Of a DNA stretch of 64,000 nt, positions 1-11,500 are shown piece by piece. The notes beneath the pieces were generated by a model. That model searched no databases, had not been told where the DNA came from, and saw nothing but the letters and a program-made list of their open reading frames with translations. Every line of letters begins with the position of its first letter. Position 1 is the first letter of the stretch. Position numbers and translations under genes: made by a program. Source of the stretch: Balanoglossus misakiensis (Eukaryota > Hemichordata); NCBI GenBank assembly GCA_040954595.2, contig CM082596.2, forward strand, positions 8,618,001 to 8,682,000, written 5' to 3'.

Positions 1-1469
1 TGACCCGGAAGTTTAAAGTTTTGAAACTTTGACAGTGTGGACGCCCAATTTGTTTGCCGTCGACGCGTCGCGTCCTGGACGTAGCCCAGTGATCAAATGC
101 ACGGGTTGGATTTTACAAGAAAATAACGTCATTTATTTTGCAAAGATCAACGTGAGTTCACTGCACAAAGTGGACCGTTGCCGACCCCCCCCCCCCCCCC
201 CCCCCGTATCATCTCTTTCATCTTGTGTCCGGCCGCACTTGCGTTTGTGTGTCTCTGGGGACGCCAAGAATGCATATGCGTCTTTTTCTAATTTGAATAT
301 TTTGAATGGGTTAATTTAATGCTTACAAATTGATACATTTTAGGTCTGCTTCGACTGGAACGCGTCAAGTGTACATGTTGTTATGGAAGTTTATTTTAGA
401 ACCGCGTGGCTTGCCCTTCAAAAAAAAGCTTCTGTATTTAAGGTTGACAATTTACTTGCCGTGTATCATTATATAGTTGCTCCGGGCAATCGGGCGAAGC
501 TTAATTTCGAACCCTGTTAAATAAATATACAAAACTCTTAAGCCCTAGTAACTAACTTTTAGCGATTTTTCAACTGTTTTTTTTCTTTAAGAATTTTTTG
601 TTCTTCGCACAAACGATTCATGCCAAACTGCTACAGTGAATATACGCGCGCGCACAACGAAACCACAAAAGATCGAAACTTCAAAATGCGGCAGCAACTG
701 ACACTATTTCCTTAAATACCACAAGGCGAGGAGGCATGAATTGCAATTAAGATAATGAAGAAATTTCGACAATGATACTGTGTTGTGTGAGTTACATGTG
801 TTTCTATATATACCTACTACTCTTACCCCCATCAGTGTTTGACCCTCGAAAGCTTACAGACACTACTGCTTTGTTTCAACTAATCCTTCGCCCTGTGAAT
901 ATACTCGTACATTGACCTTTTGGGGCGGGATTCTTTTTTGGCGCGCAACCACTAGTACCAGGCCGCAGACCAGGAACTGGCGACCCGCCGTTTGTTTCCA
1001 ACGCCAAATTTGATTCTAATGTTGAATTTCCGAGAAAACAATTTATCTGACCTGTAGTTTTCTTGGCTCGCTTACGTTTTAATTTGGAAACATTTAAAAA
1101 AATCATACGCCACCGTCTTGATGACTGGCCCCTATTTTAATAATGGTATCGCCATGTTTCGCAAAGTTAGCTCAGATTCCATGAACTCGAGATTCTGTGC
1201 TATTTTCCTCAATCTACTGGCCGGTTTTGGTTCTCTGCTGAACCACTTCTCCGGCCTGGCGTCAACACGGTGAACGGTTCGTGTTTTGAAGCCGTTTCCC
1301 ATGCACATGGTCAAAGTTTGACCTTCCGGTTTACTGATCTCCCTAGCATATTACTATAAATTTGATGGAAATTCCAGTGACGCGTTGTGACGTAGCCATG
1401 ACGCGTTGTGACGTAGGCAAAACGCCAGCGGGCCAAGTTGTAAAAACTCTTCAGTGAACTAGGGCGTCT
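1..1469. other. No gene recognised; poly-C tract at 185-205
   Basis: No reading frame here has recognisable domains or convincing splice signals. The longest open frame (29-319, +) is carried by a 21-bp C run read as polyproline. A short duplication containing TGACGCGTTGTGACGTAG lies near 1379-1412 and includes CRE-like TGACGT cores. The unseen 5' end of the downstream coiled-coil/ankyrin gene could lie here or further left. Confidence 0.5.
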
Positions 1470-1744
1470 GGGGCGCTCTTTAATCGAAAAGAGGGTGTTC
1501 TCATCGAAAAGTGAATACTGTAATCGAAAAGCTGAGGTACTCTCATCGAAAAGAGGGGCGCTCTTTAATCGAAAAGAGGGTGTTCTCATCGAAAAGTGAA
1601 TACTGTAATCGAAAAGCTGAGGTACTCTCATCGAAAAGAGGGGCGCTCTTTAATCGAAAAGAGGGTGTTCTCATCGAAAAGTGAATACTGTAATCGAAAA
1701 GCTGAGGTACTCTCATCGAAAAGCGGGTGCTCTCATCGAAAAGC
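1470..1744. repeat. 85-bp tandem repeat built from ATCGAAAAG modules
   Basis: Three 85-bp units start at 1470, 1555 and 1640, followed by a partial unit. Within a unit the 9-mer ATCGAAAAG recurs at spacings of 20, 20, 22 and 23 bp, giving 13 copies in all, alternately preceded by TA and TC. The units are almost identical. The array lies about 0.7 kb upstream of the first exon I can support in the coiled-coil/ankyrin gene. A regulatory role is possible from the helical spacing and position, but that is inference. Confidence 0.9.
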
Positions 1745-2408
1745 TTGGTGCTAATTTTGGCATGAATTACACTCCATAAAAGACTCCCTCAACTCGTGAA
1801 GATTTTGCAACTTTTGAAGGTGGCCAGCCTTCCCAGTCACTCTCACCCAAACCAGAAAACCTGGGTATAAGTAGAGTTTAAGCTTTAACTTTTCACTTGA
1901 CTTTTATCAAAGATGTTGGCACCCTGTGTGATTAAGTTAACGACCATACCTCTGATGGTATGTACCCAATTATATCTATATGATAACCTCATATTGATAA
2001 TGTTGACAGCTGACTTACAGTCCAGACTTTAATTAAAATTTGTCAACAATAACGATGTTGAGTGTAAATTTGCATAAGCTTTGTGTTGGGCATTACATCA
2101 TGATTGGAGTAGAATAAAAAACTGCAGATGATACAAAAATAGTGTAAAATAACCACAAGATACGGTACTATCAGAACTGAAGTGGTAGAAATGGGTGCAT
2201 ATCAGATTTCATATGTTTGATTGATAATTTGAAAACAACTAAAGAAAAGATATAACTACAGAAAAAGGTGTTTTCATGAACTAAAGAAATAAAAACTAGT
2301 GTGTTTTTGCTAGTAATTTGTACATCTTGATATTTTAATTAATTAATTGAGTTGAAGCGATTTATAGTGCAAATGTCAGTCATTTACATTTTTTTTTCTG
2401 TTTGCTAG

Positions 2409-2510
2409 TTACAAGTCCCCAAACTGCTACCCATAGTGGAAGGAGTCCTTCAACTGATGAAGGTGTAGGAACTTTAGAAAATGCCTGTTCTCCTCAGCCA
2501 CAAAAAAATG
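2409..2510 (+). CDS. Exon, Ser/Thr-rich leader (part 1)
   Basis: The exon is bounded by TTTGCTAG and GTAAGT and is 102 bp long, entering and leaving in phase 1. Only that phase is open: the other two frames hit stops. The peptide is polar and rich in Ser, Thr, Pro and Gln (it begins TSPQTATHSGRSPSTDEG), so it is probably disordered. No known domain is recognised. The preceding exon, which must end in phase 1, was not identified. A 45-bp ATG-to-donor stretch at 1913-1957 ends in phase 0 and does not fit. Confidence 0.6.
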
Positions 2511-5500
2511 GTAAGTAGAGTTGGGATTACTTAGTTTAATATGCATTACGGTAGTTTCTGAAGTGAAAAAAATACACACCTATTTTCACTGAACTGCTCT
2601 TATTTAAAAATTTAAACTTTTCTCTTACAGGCGGTCCAGAATCTGCTGTTGTTTCAGATGAGAAACCAACAAGTGAAACTTGTAAATCAAAATGGATACG
2701 ACGGAAAAGGCCTTTAATGCCAAGTAAGTTGTATTTTCTTCAGTTCTGCAGTAAGCTTCTTCATGATTTCACCACAAAATCTAGTTTTACAAAATCCATT
2801 CCTTTTTACATATTACATATTATCCAATGATCCTGAACACCATAGGTTCTAGGGCAGTCACCCCCTGGACATTTCATACCCACAAAAAGCTTACTCTAAT
2901 CCTACCCCATAACGCTGATTGATTGAAATTTCCAGTTGGTGTGTTCAGTGGGTAACCAAATTATATTACGTCAACTGCTCTAAACACACGAGATAACTGA
3001 GCATTGAAATTAACATCAACTGACGCTTCATGTTTCGTTTTACTATCATCTGCATTGATATTTCATTGCTATTTCCAGTAGGATAAATATATAATAATCT
3101 TTTAGGAGAAAACCTAAATTAATGCTGAACTGTTTCACTGTTTATTCAACCCATAGCTGTTCAGTGTGAAGTAAATCTGGAATTTGAAGAAAAAAAGATG
3201 AAGATGGATATGGAGATGGAAAAGATGAGAGTGGAAACAGAACGCAAGAAAATGGAGCTTGAAACAGAACAGAAAAGGATGGACCGTGAAACAGAACACC
3301 GCAGGATAGAACTTGAAAAGTTGAAGGTGGAAAGGGAGAAAGAAAACAAGGCATTGGAGCTTGAAACAGAACAGAAGAGGATGGAGCTTGAAACAGAACA
3401 CCGGAGGATAGAACTTAAAAAGTTGAAGGTGGAAAGGGAGAAAGAAAACAAGGCAATGGAGCTTGAAACAGAACAGAAAAAGATGGACCATGAAACAGAA
3501 CACAAAAAGATGGACCATGAAACAGAACACAAAAGGATGGAGCATGAAAGAGAAAAGATGAAGATGGAACTTGAAAAGGAGAAAATGGAGCAGAAACAGA
3601 TGTTCATAAATCAAATAACAGCGATTTATGAACTTCAGATAAAGAAAATCATGGACAGAGATGACCCAGATCTGATAGAACAGTTAGATAAAGCCTATGA
3701 GAAATATAAAGCAAGACTTGATGGAGTTGTGCAAGGCTCTTTATGGTTCTTACTAAGTTTCCTTTCGGAGGAAGACATTGATTATTTCTGGCAGAAATAC
3801 AAAGCTGGAGAAGTTGATGAAATGCTGAGTGGTATCCTAATAACATCCGATATGAGATCCTTAGCAGAGAAAGCTGGATGTGTTGTCAGAGTCAGAATGA
3901 AGATAGATGAAAAGGAGTATGAGACTGTCAAACACATACTTCATGGTGAGTTATAGTTTTCACAACTATCATTATTGAATATCTTGAAGCACCAAATGAA
4001 TTAGCAGACCATCCTACATAAGTTTTGCATGCTCTCACGGCCAAATGTATGCAATTAAAATGTAAATTTATTTTTGGAAGAATTTGGTGAAGTTGGAAAT
4101 ACACCTTTTTATTTCAGCGAGGTCTGCCAATAAAGACACAGCTGATGGTAACAAACAAAACCAGGTAAATAACAATCTGATTTCTAAGAGTAAACGGATA
4201 AGCACAAAGAGGTTTATGGAATTGATCCATACTGTTTGCTGTAAAAAGTTGTATGTCATATCAACACAGCTATATATTACAATATTGTGAAAACTTAATT
4301 GACAAATATTGGCCCCAAATATTCGATGAACTTCAACACTTTAAAATCATTCTCAAATTGCATGGTAACTGTAGCTATATTTTCTTAGGTGGCCATATAC
4401 ATTTAACACTGACACCCAGTAAAATTTTAAAACCGCAAGGTCACATCCCCCAAATAAACAAATTGTTCATCATGATCATGAGTTCATTGACCAGAATATG
4501 TGACTGTGTGCCAGACACATTTCACACAAAACCCAAACCTTTGTGGAATGTTGTTGTTACCAGGGTTTTATGCTTTTGGTGTGTTTTGGGGATATTTCAG
4601 GTACATCTAACAGACAGTGAATCTGGTAAGGGAACAACGGCTTCGCAGAAATATAATGACCCACAGGTAAGTAACTTTTGAACTGAAGTTAAAGCGCATA
4701 GCTCGTCTCACATGCATTTTCCAACTGTAGCCGCTGGTTACAGATGTTTAGTGATCAGTCAATCCCATAAGGCAATGCTCTGTCCTAACAACAGAGAAGA
4801 TGGCGGTGACCATAATCTGTGTCGGAGATCGGGAAAAGACACTTAGCTTGGGTGAAAATTTTAGGAGGGACAAAACCAGAATCTACTTATATGGTGCGCA
4901 TGAAATATGGAAGGAAGCGAAGGCAGTCCACTATTTGAATTCATCGAACGGAAAATTTGCTGGGAAGTTACGTGCATGTGCATGAGACGAGCTACGCGCT
5001 TTAAGTCAGCTGGTTGCACAAGTGAAAAATAATCTGATCGAGAGAAAGTTTTTAACATCAAATTGTAACACCAACAGTTGCTTCAGAATAAAGTATAGTG
5101 AGATTTTTCGTGATGCCATTGTACTATTTTTGATGGACAAAATACTTTGTGTATTGGGGATATTTCAGGTACATCTAACGGTCAGTGAAGCTGGTAAGGG
5201 AACAACGGCTTGGCAGGAATATAATGACTCACAGGTAAGTGAGTTTTGAGCTGAATTCATAGGCAGCTGCTTGCTGCTGTAGTGAAAATATAGTCTGTCT
5301 GTCATGAGCGAGATGAAAACTTTAAATTGTAAGTCACACAAGTACGTGTTTCAGAATAATGTCATCATTCCATTGCACTCCTTTTTTATCTTGGTGAAGA
5401 GTATTCACTATGTTTAACCATTGTACCGGTATGATGTCATCTTGTTATCCACGGTGACGTCACAGTTTAATTGTGATTTTTCTATAATATTACTACTGTT

Positions 5501-8500
5501 TATGATTTCATATTGAGAATATTTTGATTAAACAAGTGTTGCCTGTTGATTGTTACAGGTTCTCATCAATGCCGCAAAGCATGGTGACATTGCAAAGATC
5601 CAGTCGCTGATAGCTGATGGATATGATGTCAATGCAAGGGGTAAATTATACATGGACTATCGCCTGATCCCTGTAAGTGTTTATATTGGCCTTTTGTACA
5701 ACAACAATCACACACAAGGATAACTACACATATGAAACAGCAAAGAATTTGAATTCTAACATCAAATTTTCAAGACTATCTGTGCATCATATTCGGCCCA
5801 TTATTGTACTCACCATCGTCAAGCAAAGATTGTTAAAACGTTCCATTTATTTATATTGGCCTAGCTTTTGTACACTCTGCATATCTGTGACTGCAGCTCA
5901 CTGTAATGAAATTGCTAGAGGATTTTATTCAAACGATCAAGTGTTGACACATATGAAATGTATCAGATTTGTGATGTCATTTTTATTCCAACCTTTAAAC
6001 ATCTTCATTCCAGTATTTAACAGCATTGCATGCAGCATCCTGGAAAGGTGGATTGGATACTATGAGTGTGTTGATTTCCCATGGTTCAGATGTCAATGCG
6101 AAGACTAGGGTACATAAACTAACAAGTTATTACTTCATTAAGGACAAAGAAAATGGCTTCATGTGTATTTATATCTTTATGATCTCTGGATAATTTTGTT
6201 ATTGACAATTATATAAATTACAAAACATTTGTTTTTGGGTCCCATTGGTATGTATCATGGGACCTTATGGGATCGGTTACGTCTGTATGTATGGATGTAT
6301 GCCAGTATGGATGGATGGATGGATGGATGGATGGATGGATGGATGTATGTCCGTCCACATCAAAAACTTGCAAACCGCTGCGTGTATCACCTTGATATTT
6401 GGTGTGCTGATGCAGGCTGGGCTGTAGATGGGAGTTTGTTCAAATGAAGTTGTCATTGTCAAAAATATGCAAATTAGCTGGAAAAATGTGAATTTGGGCA
6501 AAACTCAGTAACTCAAGAACTACTGGTCAGATTGCTTTGCAAAGTGGTGTGTATTTACTTTATTGAGTTGTTTTAATTAGGCAGGAACTCTCCTGCTGTG
6601 TTTCATATAAACACAGCAAATTCCTGATGATTACATAACTGGCTAAGTTTTAAAAAGGCCAGCTGTTCTACCGTTAAAGTCATATTTGTAAACGCAGTTT
6701 TTTTACCAATGTTGCAAGTTTCTTATTGCTACAATGTCCGTGAAATCGGGTGCGTCTAATAATATGGCCTTATGCCAAGTTTCAAAACAAACTTTTTCTG
6801 TTCTCAGGAGAAGACATCGCCAAAAATCAGGTCAAAAACAAAGTACTTCCCAGTATGCAATCATACACTTCTACTCCTGCTGCATGACTTGTGTTCTTTC
6901 ATTTTGCTCAAAAGTCTGAAGCCTATTCCTCATACAGTTCAAAAATCGTTTTACTCATACAAAGTTTGAGTTTTTGATATTTTCAAGTGTCATGTCTTGT
7001 CCATATATTCACCCCATAATGTAATCTGAGACCTAGCGACTACTTCCACATAAACAATGTTGCAAATTAGTTACATGCCCATTGATAAAATGATACATGA
7101 TGCACTGTCTGGGTCAACTAAGTCTGGGTCAACACTACTGAAGCCATGTGTCAATGGGTGACAAGGCATCAAATGTCAAAGTGACAGCCATTGAAAACTT
7201 CAACCAATCAGAGTAAATGATTTTAGAGGATAATTAATGAGAGGTCAACTACATGTCAAAGTGTATTCATATGTTAATTTCATGCATGTTTCATGGTTGT
7301 TGCGTTGACCAGCTGAGCAATTATCAGCAACTGAGACAATGGAAAAGACATAGACCCATCAATTATGGGCAGTTGAGACAATGGAAAAGACATAGATCAG
7401 CAGTTGAGACAATGGCAAAGAATATCACCGTTAGTCTTTGGGCACTGAATGAAAGGGCGCATGTCCTGAGCAACACTGAAAAGGTTGCGTTCACAAATAT
7501 GTACTTCTCCGTTTTTCCAAATCTTTGAATTTATGCCATTGCCACCTGCTCAGAAAGAGGGTGCGTTTATAATTATGGTTGCGTCTACAAATATGACTTT
7601 AACGGTATTTAGTGTATGTACAGTACAATGCCATTGGCAGCTTATGGGTCAGTCAGGGTTTGCCCATTGATCTCTCGCTACATGTACCCACGGTTACTAG
7701 AAGAAGACGGTTAGGAAACTCTATTGTTAGGAAGGTGTGAACGAGGTGTTAGCTAGGAGAGTACATGTCCGAACCGCTATGTGGGGTTGTATTGGGGAAC
7801 GTAGCTAATTTTTGAACCCCTTCATCTGCCCTTTTTCGTCAGAGTACAGCGCCACTTTTTTTTGTACGAGTTCCATATAGGCTTATGGAGTGCACGGTCA
7901 TAGTCTGTTGGGCTTGCGACACCCTACCATTGTTTCTTGGGTGGTTAAGTAAAAGTCCGGATTCAAAAAGCGTTGAATTTTGAACCCCTAGAATTCAACC
8001 CTGATGGTCGCATTTCTGTTTTTTTTAATATATTTAGATATTTTACACCTTTTTGTATTGCATGGGCTATTTCGTTTATTCCAATTGGAATATTTCGTTG
8101 AGATTGCATACCCATTTCGATACAGTCGTTAACATTATCGATATAGCCTTTGGCGGCCATCTTGTTTGTTTTGGTTCGCATCGAATCTCTAGGGCACAGT
8201 CAAGACAAAGAATGTATGGCTTCATCATGTCCTTGAAAGTTCAAAATTGTCATAAATGTGCTGTGACTTTATAAATTATCCACTCTCTGTTCTGTTTTCC
8301 TCAAATCTGGTGGTATACGTACTGTGCGTGCAAGCAATTCCGTAAACATGAGTATGGTTTGCTTTGGATTGTAGAGGTAATGACGTCATTTTGACCGAGC
8401 GGTCAGTTATTCTGTCTGTTTATTCGTATGGCCAGGCTCGTTAGCACCTGATATCTTTCGTTTACACTAAGTGTTTACCGAGGCGAGCATCTAACAATGG

Positions 8501-11500
8501 AGAAAAAATAGTTTCCTAACCGTCTTCTTCTAGTAACCGTGATGTACCGTATGTGTGTGTGTGTGTATCTGTCTGTATATGGCCATGTACTCCGGTGTAG
8601 ACTTTTTCTTGTGTAATCCCTCAATGGGACCACCATGTCCTTGACGCGATTTTTAGAGTCTTCAATTAACACCATGTGTGGTTTGGTTAATTCTAATCAA
8701 CATACAAACATTTGCTTGTCAGTTTGTTTTGTTTGTATGGTGAAAGAGACCTGACAGTACATTTTAATTTTTGTGACATTGTTCTCATGCTCCTCCTTCA
8801 TTACTTACAGAATGGAGACACACCTTTGCACTTTGCAGCAATATATGATGAAGGCAGTGAGAGATTGTTATTGGAACACAAAGCTGATGCTAACATACAA
8901 AACAAGGTAAATACAAACCTGATTTCTACAGGTTATTGCTACTCAACATACAAACATTTGTTTGTTTGTTCTGTTTATTTATTTAAGGAGATCTCACAGT
9001 ACATTTCAATTTTTGTGACATTGTTCTCATGCTCCTCCTTCATTACTTACAGCATGGAGACACACCTTTGCACTATGCAGCAGCAAGGTATGGTGATGAA
9101 GGCCGTGTCAGATTGTTATTGGAATACAAAGCTGATGCTAACATACAAAACAAGGTAAATTCCACCATGACTTCTACAGGGTAATTCTAATCAACAAACA
9201 AACATGTATTTGTTTGTTTGTTTGTTTGTTTGTTTGTTTAAGGAAATCTCACAGTACATTTCAATTTTTGTGACATTGTTGTCATGCTCCTCCTTCATTA
9301 CTTACAGGGTGGAGACACACCTTTGCACTCTGCAGCAAGGTCTGGTGATGAAGGCTGTGTCAGATTGTTATTGGAACACAAAGCTGATGCTAACATACAA
9401 AACAAGGTAAATACAAACCTGACTTCTATAGGTTAATTCTAATCAACAAACAAACATGTATTTGTTTGTTTGTTTAAGGAAGTACATTTCAATTTTTGTG
9501 ACATTGTTCTCATGCTCCTCCTTCATTACTTACAGAATGGAGACACACCTTTGCACTTTGCAGCAGAGGATGGCGATGAAAGCTGTGTCAGATTGTTATT
9601 GGAACACAAAGCTGATGCTAACATACAAAACAAGGTAAATGCAAACCTGATTTCTACAGGTTATTGCTACTCAACATACAAACATTTGTTTGTTTGTTCT
9701 GTTTATTTATTTAAGGAGATCTCACAGTACATTTCAATTTTTGTGACATTGTTCTCATGCTCCTCCTTCATTACTTACAGAATGGAGACACACCTTTGCA
9801 CTTTGTAGCAAGGTATTGCGATGGAGGCCGTGTCAGATTGTTATTGGAACACAAAGCTGATGCTAACATTCATAACAAGGTAAATACAAACCTGACTTCT
9901 ATAGGTTAATTCTAATCAACAAACAAACATGTATTTGTTTGTTTGTTTGTTTGTTTGTTTAAGGAAACCTCACAGTACATTTCAATTTTTGTGACATTGT
10001 TCTCATGCTCCTCCTTCATTACTTACAGCATGGAGACACACCTTTGCACTATGCAGCAGCAAGGTATGGTGATGAAGGCCGTGTCAGATTGTTATTGGAA
10101 TACAAAGCTGATGCTAACATACAAAACAAGGTAAATTCCACCATGACTTCTACAGGGTAATTCTAATCAACAAACAAACATGTATTTGTTTGTTTGTTTG
10201 TTTGTTTGATTGTTTGTTTGTTTAAGGAAATCTCACAGTACATTTCAATTTTTGTGACATTGTTGTCATGCTCCTCCTTCATTACTTACAGGGTGGAGAC
10301 ACACCTTTGCACTCTGCAGCAAGGTCTGGTGATGAAGGCTGTGTCAGATTGTTATTGGAACACAAAGCTGATGCTAACATACAAAACAAGGTAAATACAA
10401 ACCTGACTTCTATAGGTTAATTCTAATCAACAAACAAACATGTATTTGTTTGTTTGTTTAAGGAAGTACATTTCAATTTTTGTGACATTGTTCTCATGCT
10501 CCTCCTTCATTACTTACAGAATGGAGACACACCTTTGCACTTTGCAGCAGAGGATGGCGATGAAAGCTGTGTCAGATTGTTATTGGAACACAAAGCTGAT
10601 GCTAACATACAAAACAAGGTAAATACAAACCTGATTTCTACAGGTTATTGCTACTCAACATACAAACATTTGTTTGTTTGTTCTGTTTATTTATTTAAGG
10701 AGATCTCACAGTACATTTCAATTTTTGTGACATTGTTCTCATGCTCCTCCTTCATTACTTACAGAACGGAGACACACCTTTGCACATTGTTGCAGCAAGG
10801 TATGGCGATGAAGGCCGTGTCAGATTGTTATTGGAACACAAAGCTGATGCTAACATACAAAACAAGGTAAATACAAACCTGACTTCTATAGGTTAATTCT
10901 AATCAACAAACAAACAAACATGTACGTGTTTGTTTGTTTGTTTAAGGAAACCTCACATTTATACATTTCAATTTTTGTGACATTGTTCTCATGCTCCTCC
11001 TTCATTACTTACAGAATGGAGACACACCTTTGCACTTTGCAGCAGCAAGGTTTGGTGGTATCGGTAAAGGCTGTGTCAGATTGTTATTGGAACACAAAGC
11101 TGATGCTAACATACAAAACAAGGTAAATACAAACCTGACTTCTACAGGTTATTGCTACTCAACATACCAACATTTGTTTGTTTGTTCTGTTTATTTATTT
11201 AAGGAGATCTCACAGTACATTTCAATTTTTGTGACATTGTTCTCATGCTCCTCCTTCATTACTTACAGAATGGAGACACACCTTTGCACTTTGTAGCAAG
11301 GGATGGCGATGAAGGCCGTGTCAGATTGTTATTGGAACACAAAGCTGATGCTAACATTCATAACAAGATAAATACAAACCTGACTTCTATAGGTTAATTC
11401 TAATCAACAAACAAACATGTATTTGTTTGTTTGTTTGTTTAAGGAAACCTCACAGTACATTTCAATTTTTGTGACATTGTTCTCATGCTCCTCCTTCATT

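Noticed and set aside
1913-1957. Possible first exon ATG TTG GCA ... ending at GTATGT
   Set aside because: It ends in phase 0, while the next supported exon (2409) requires phase 1.
3135-3614. Long minus-strand frame rich in Phe and Leu opposite the coiled coil
   Set aside because: It is the antisense shadow of the Glu/Lys/Met-rich coiled coil, whose + strand exon has matching splice sites and phase.
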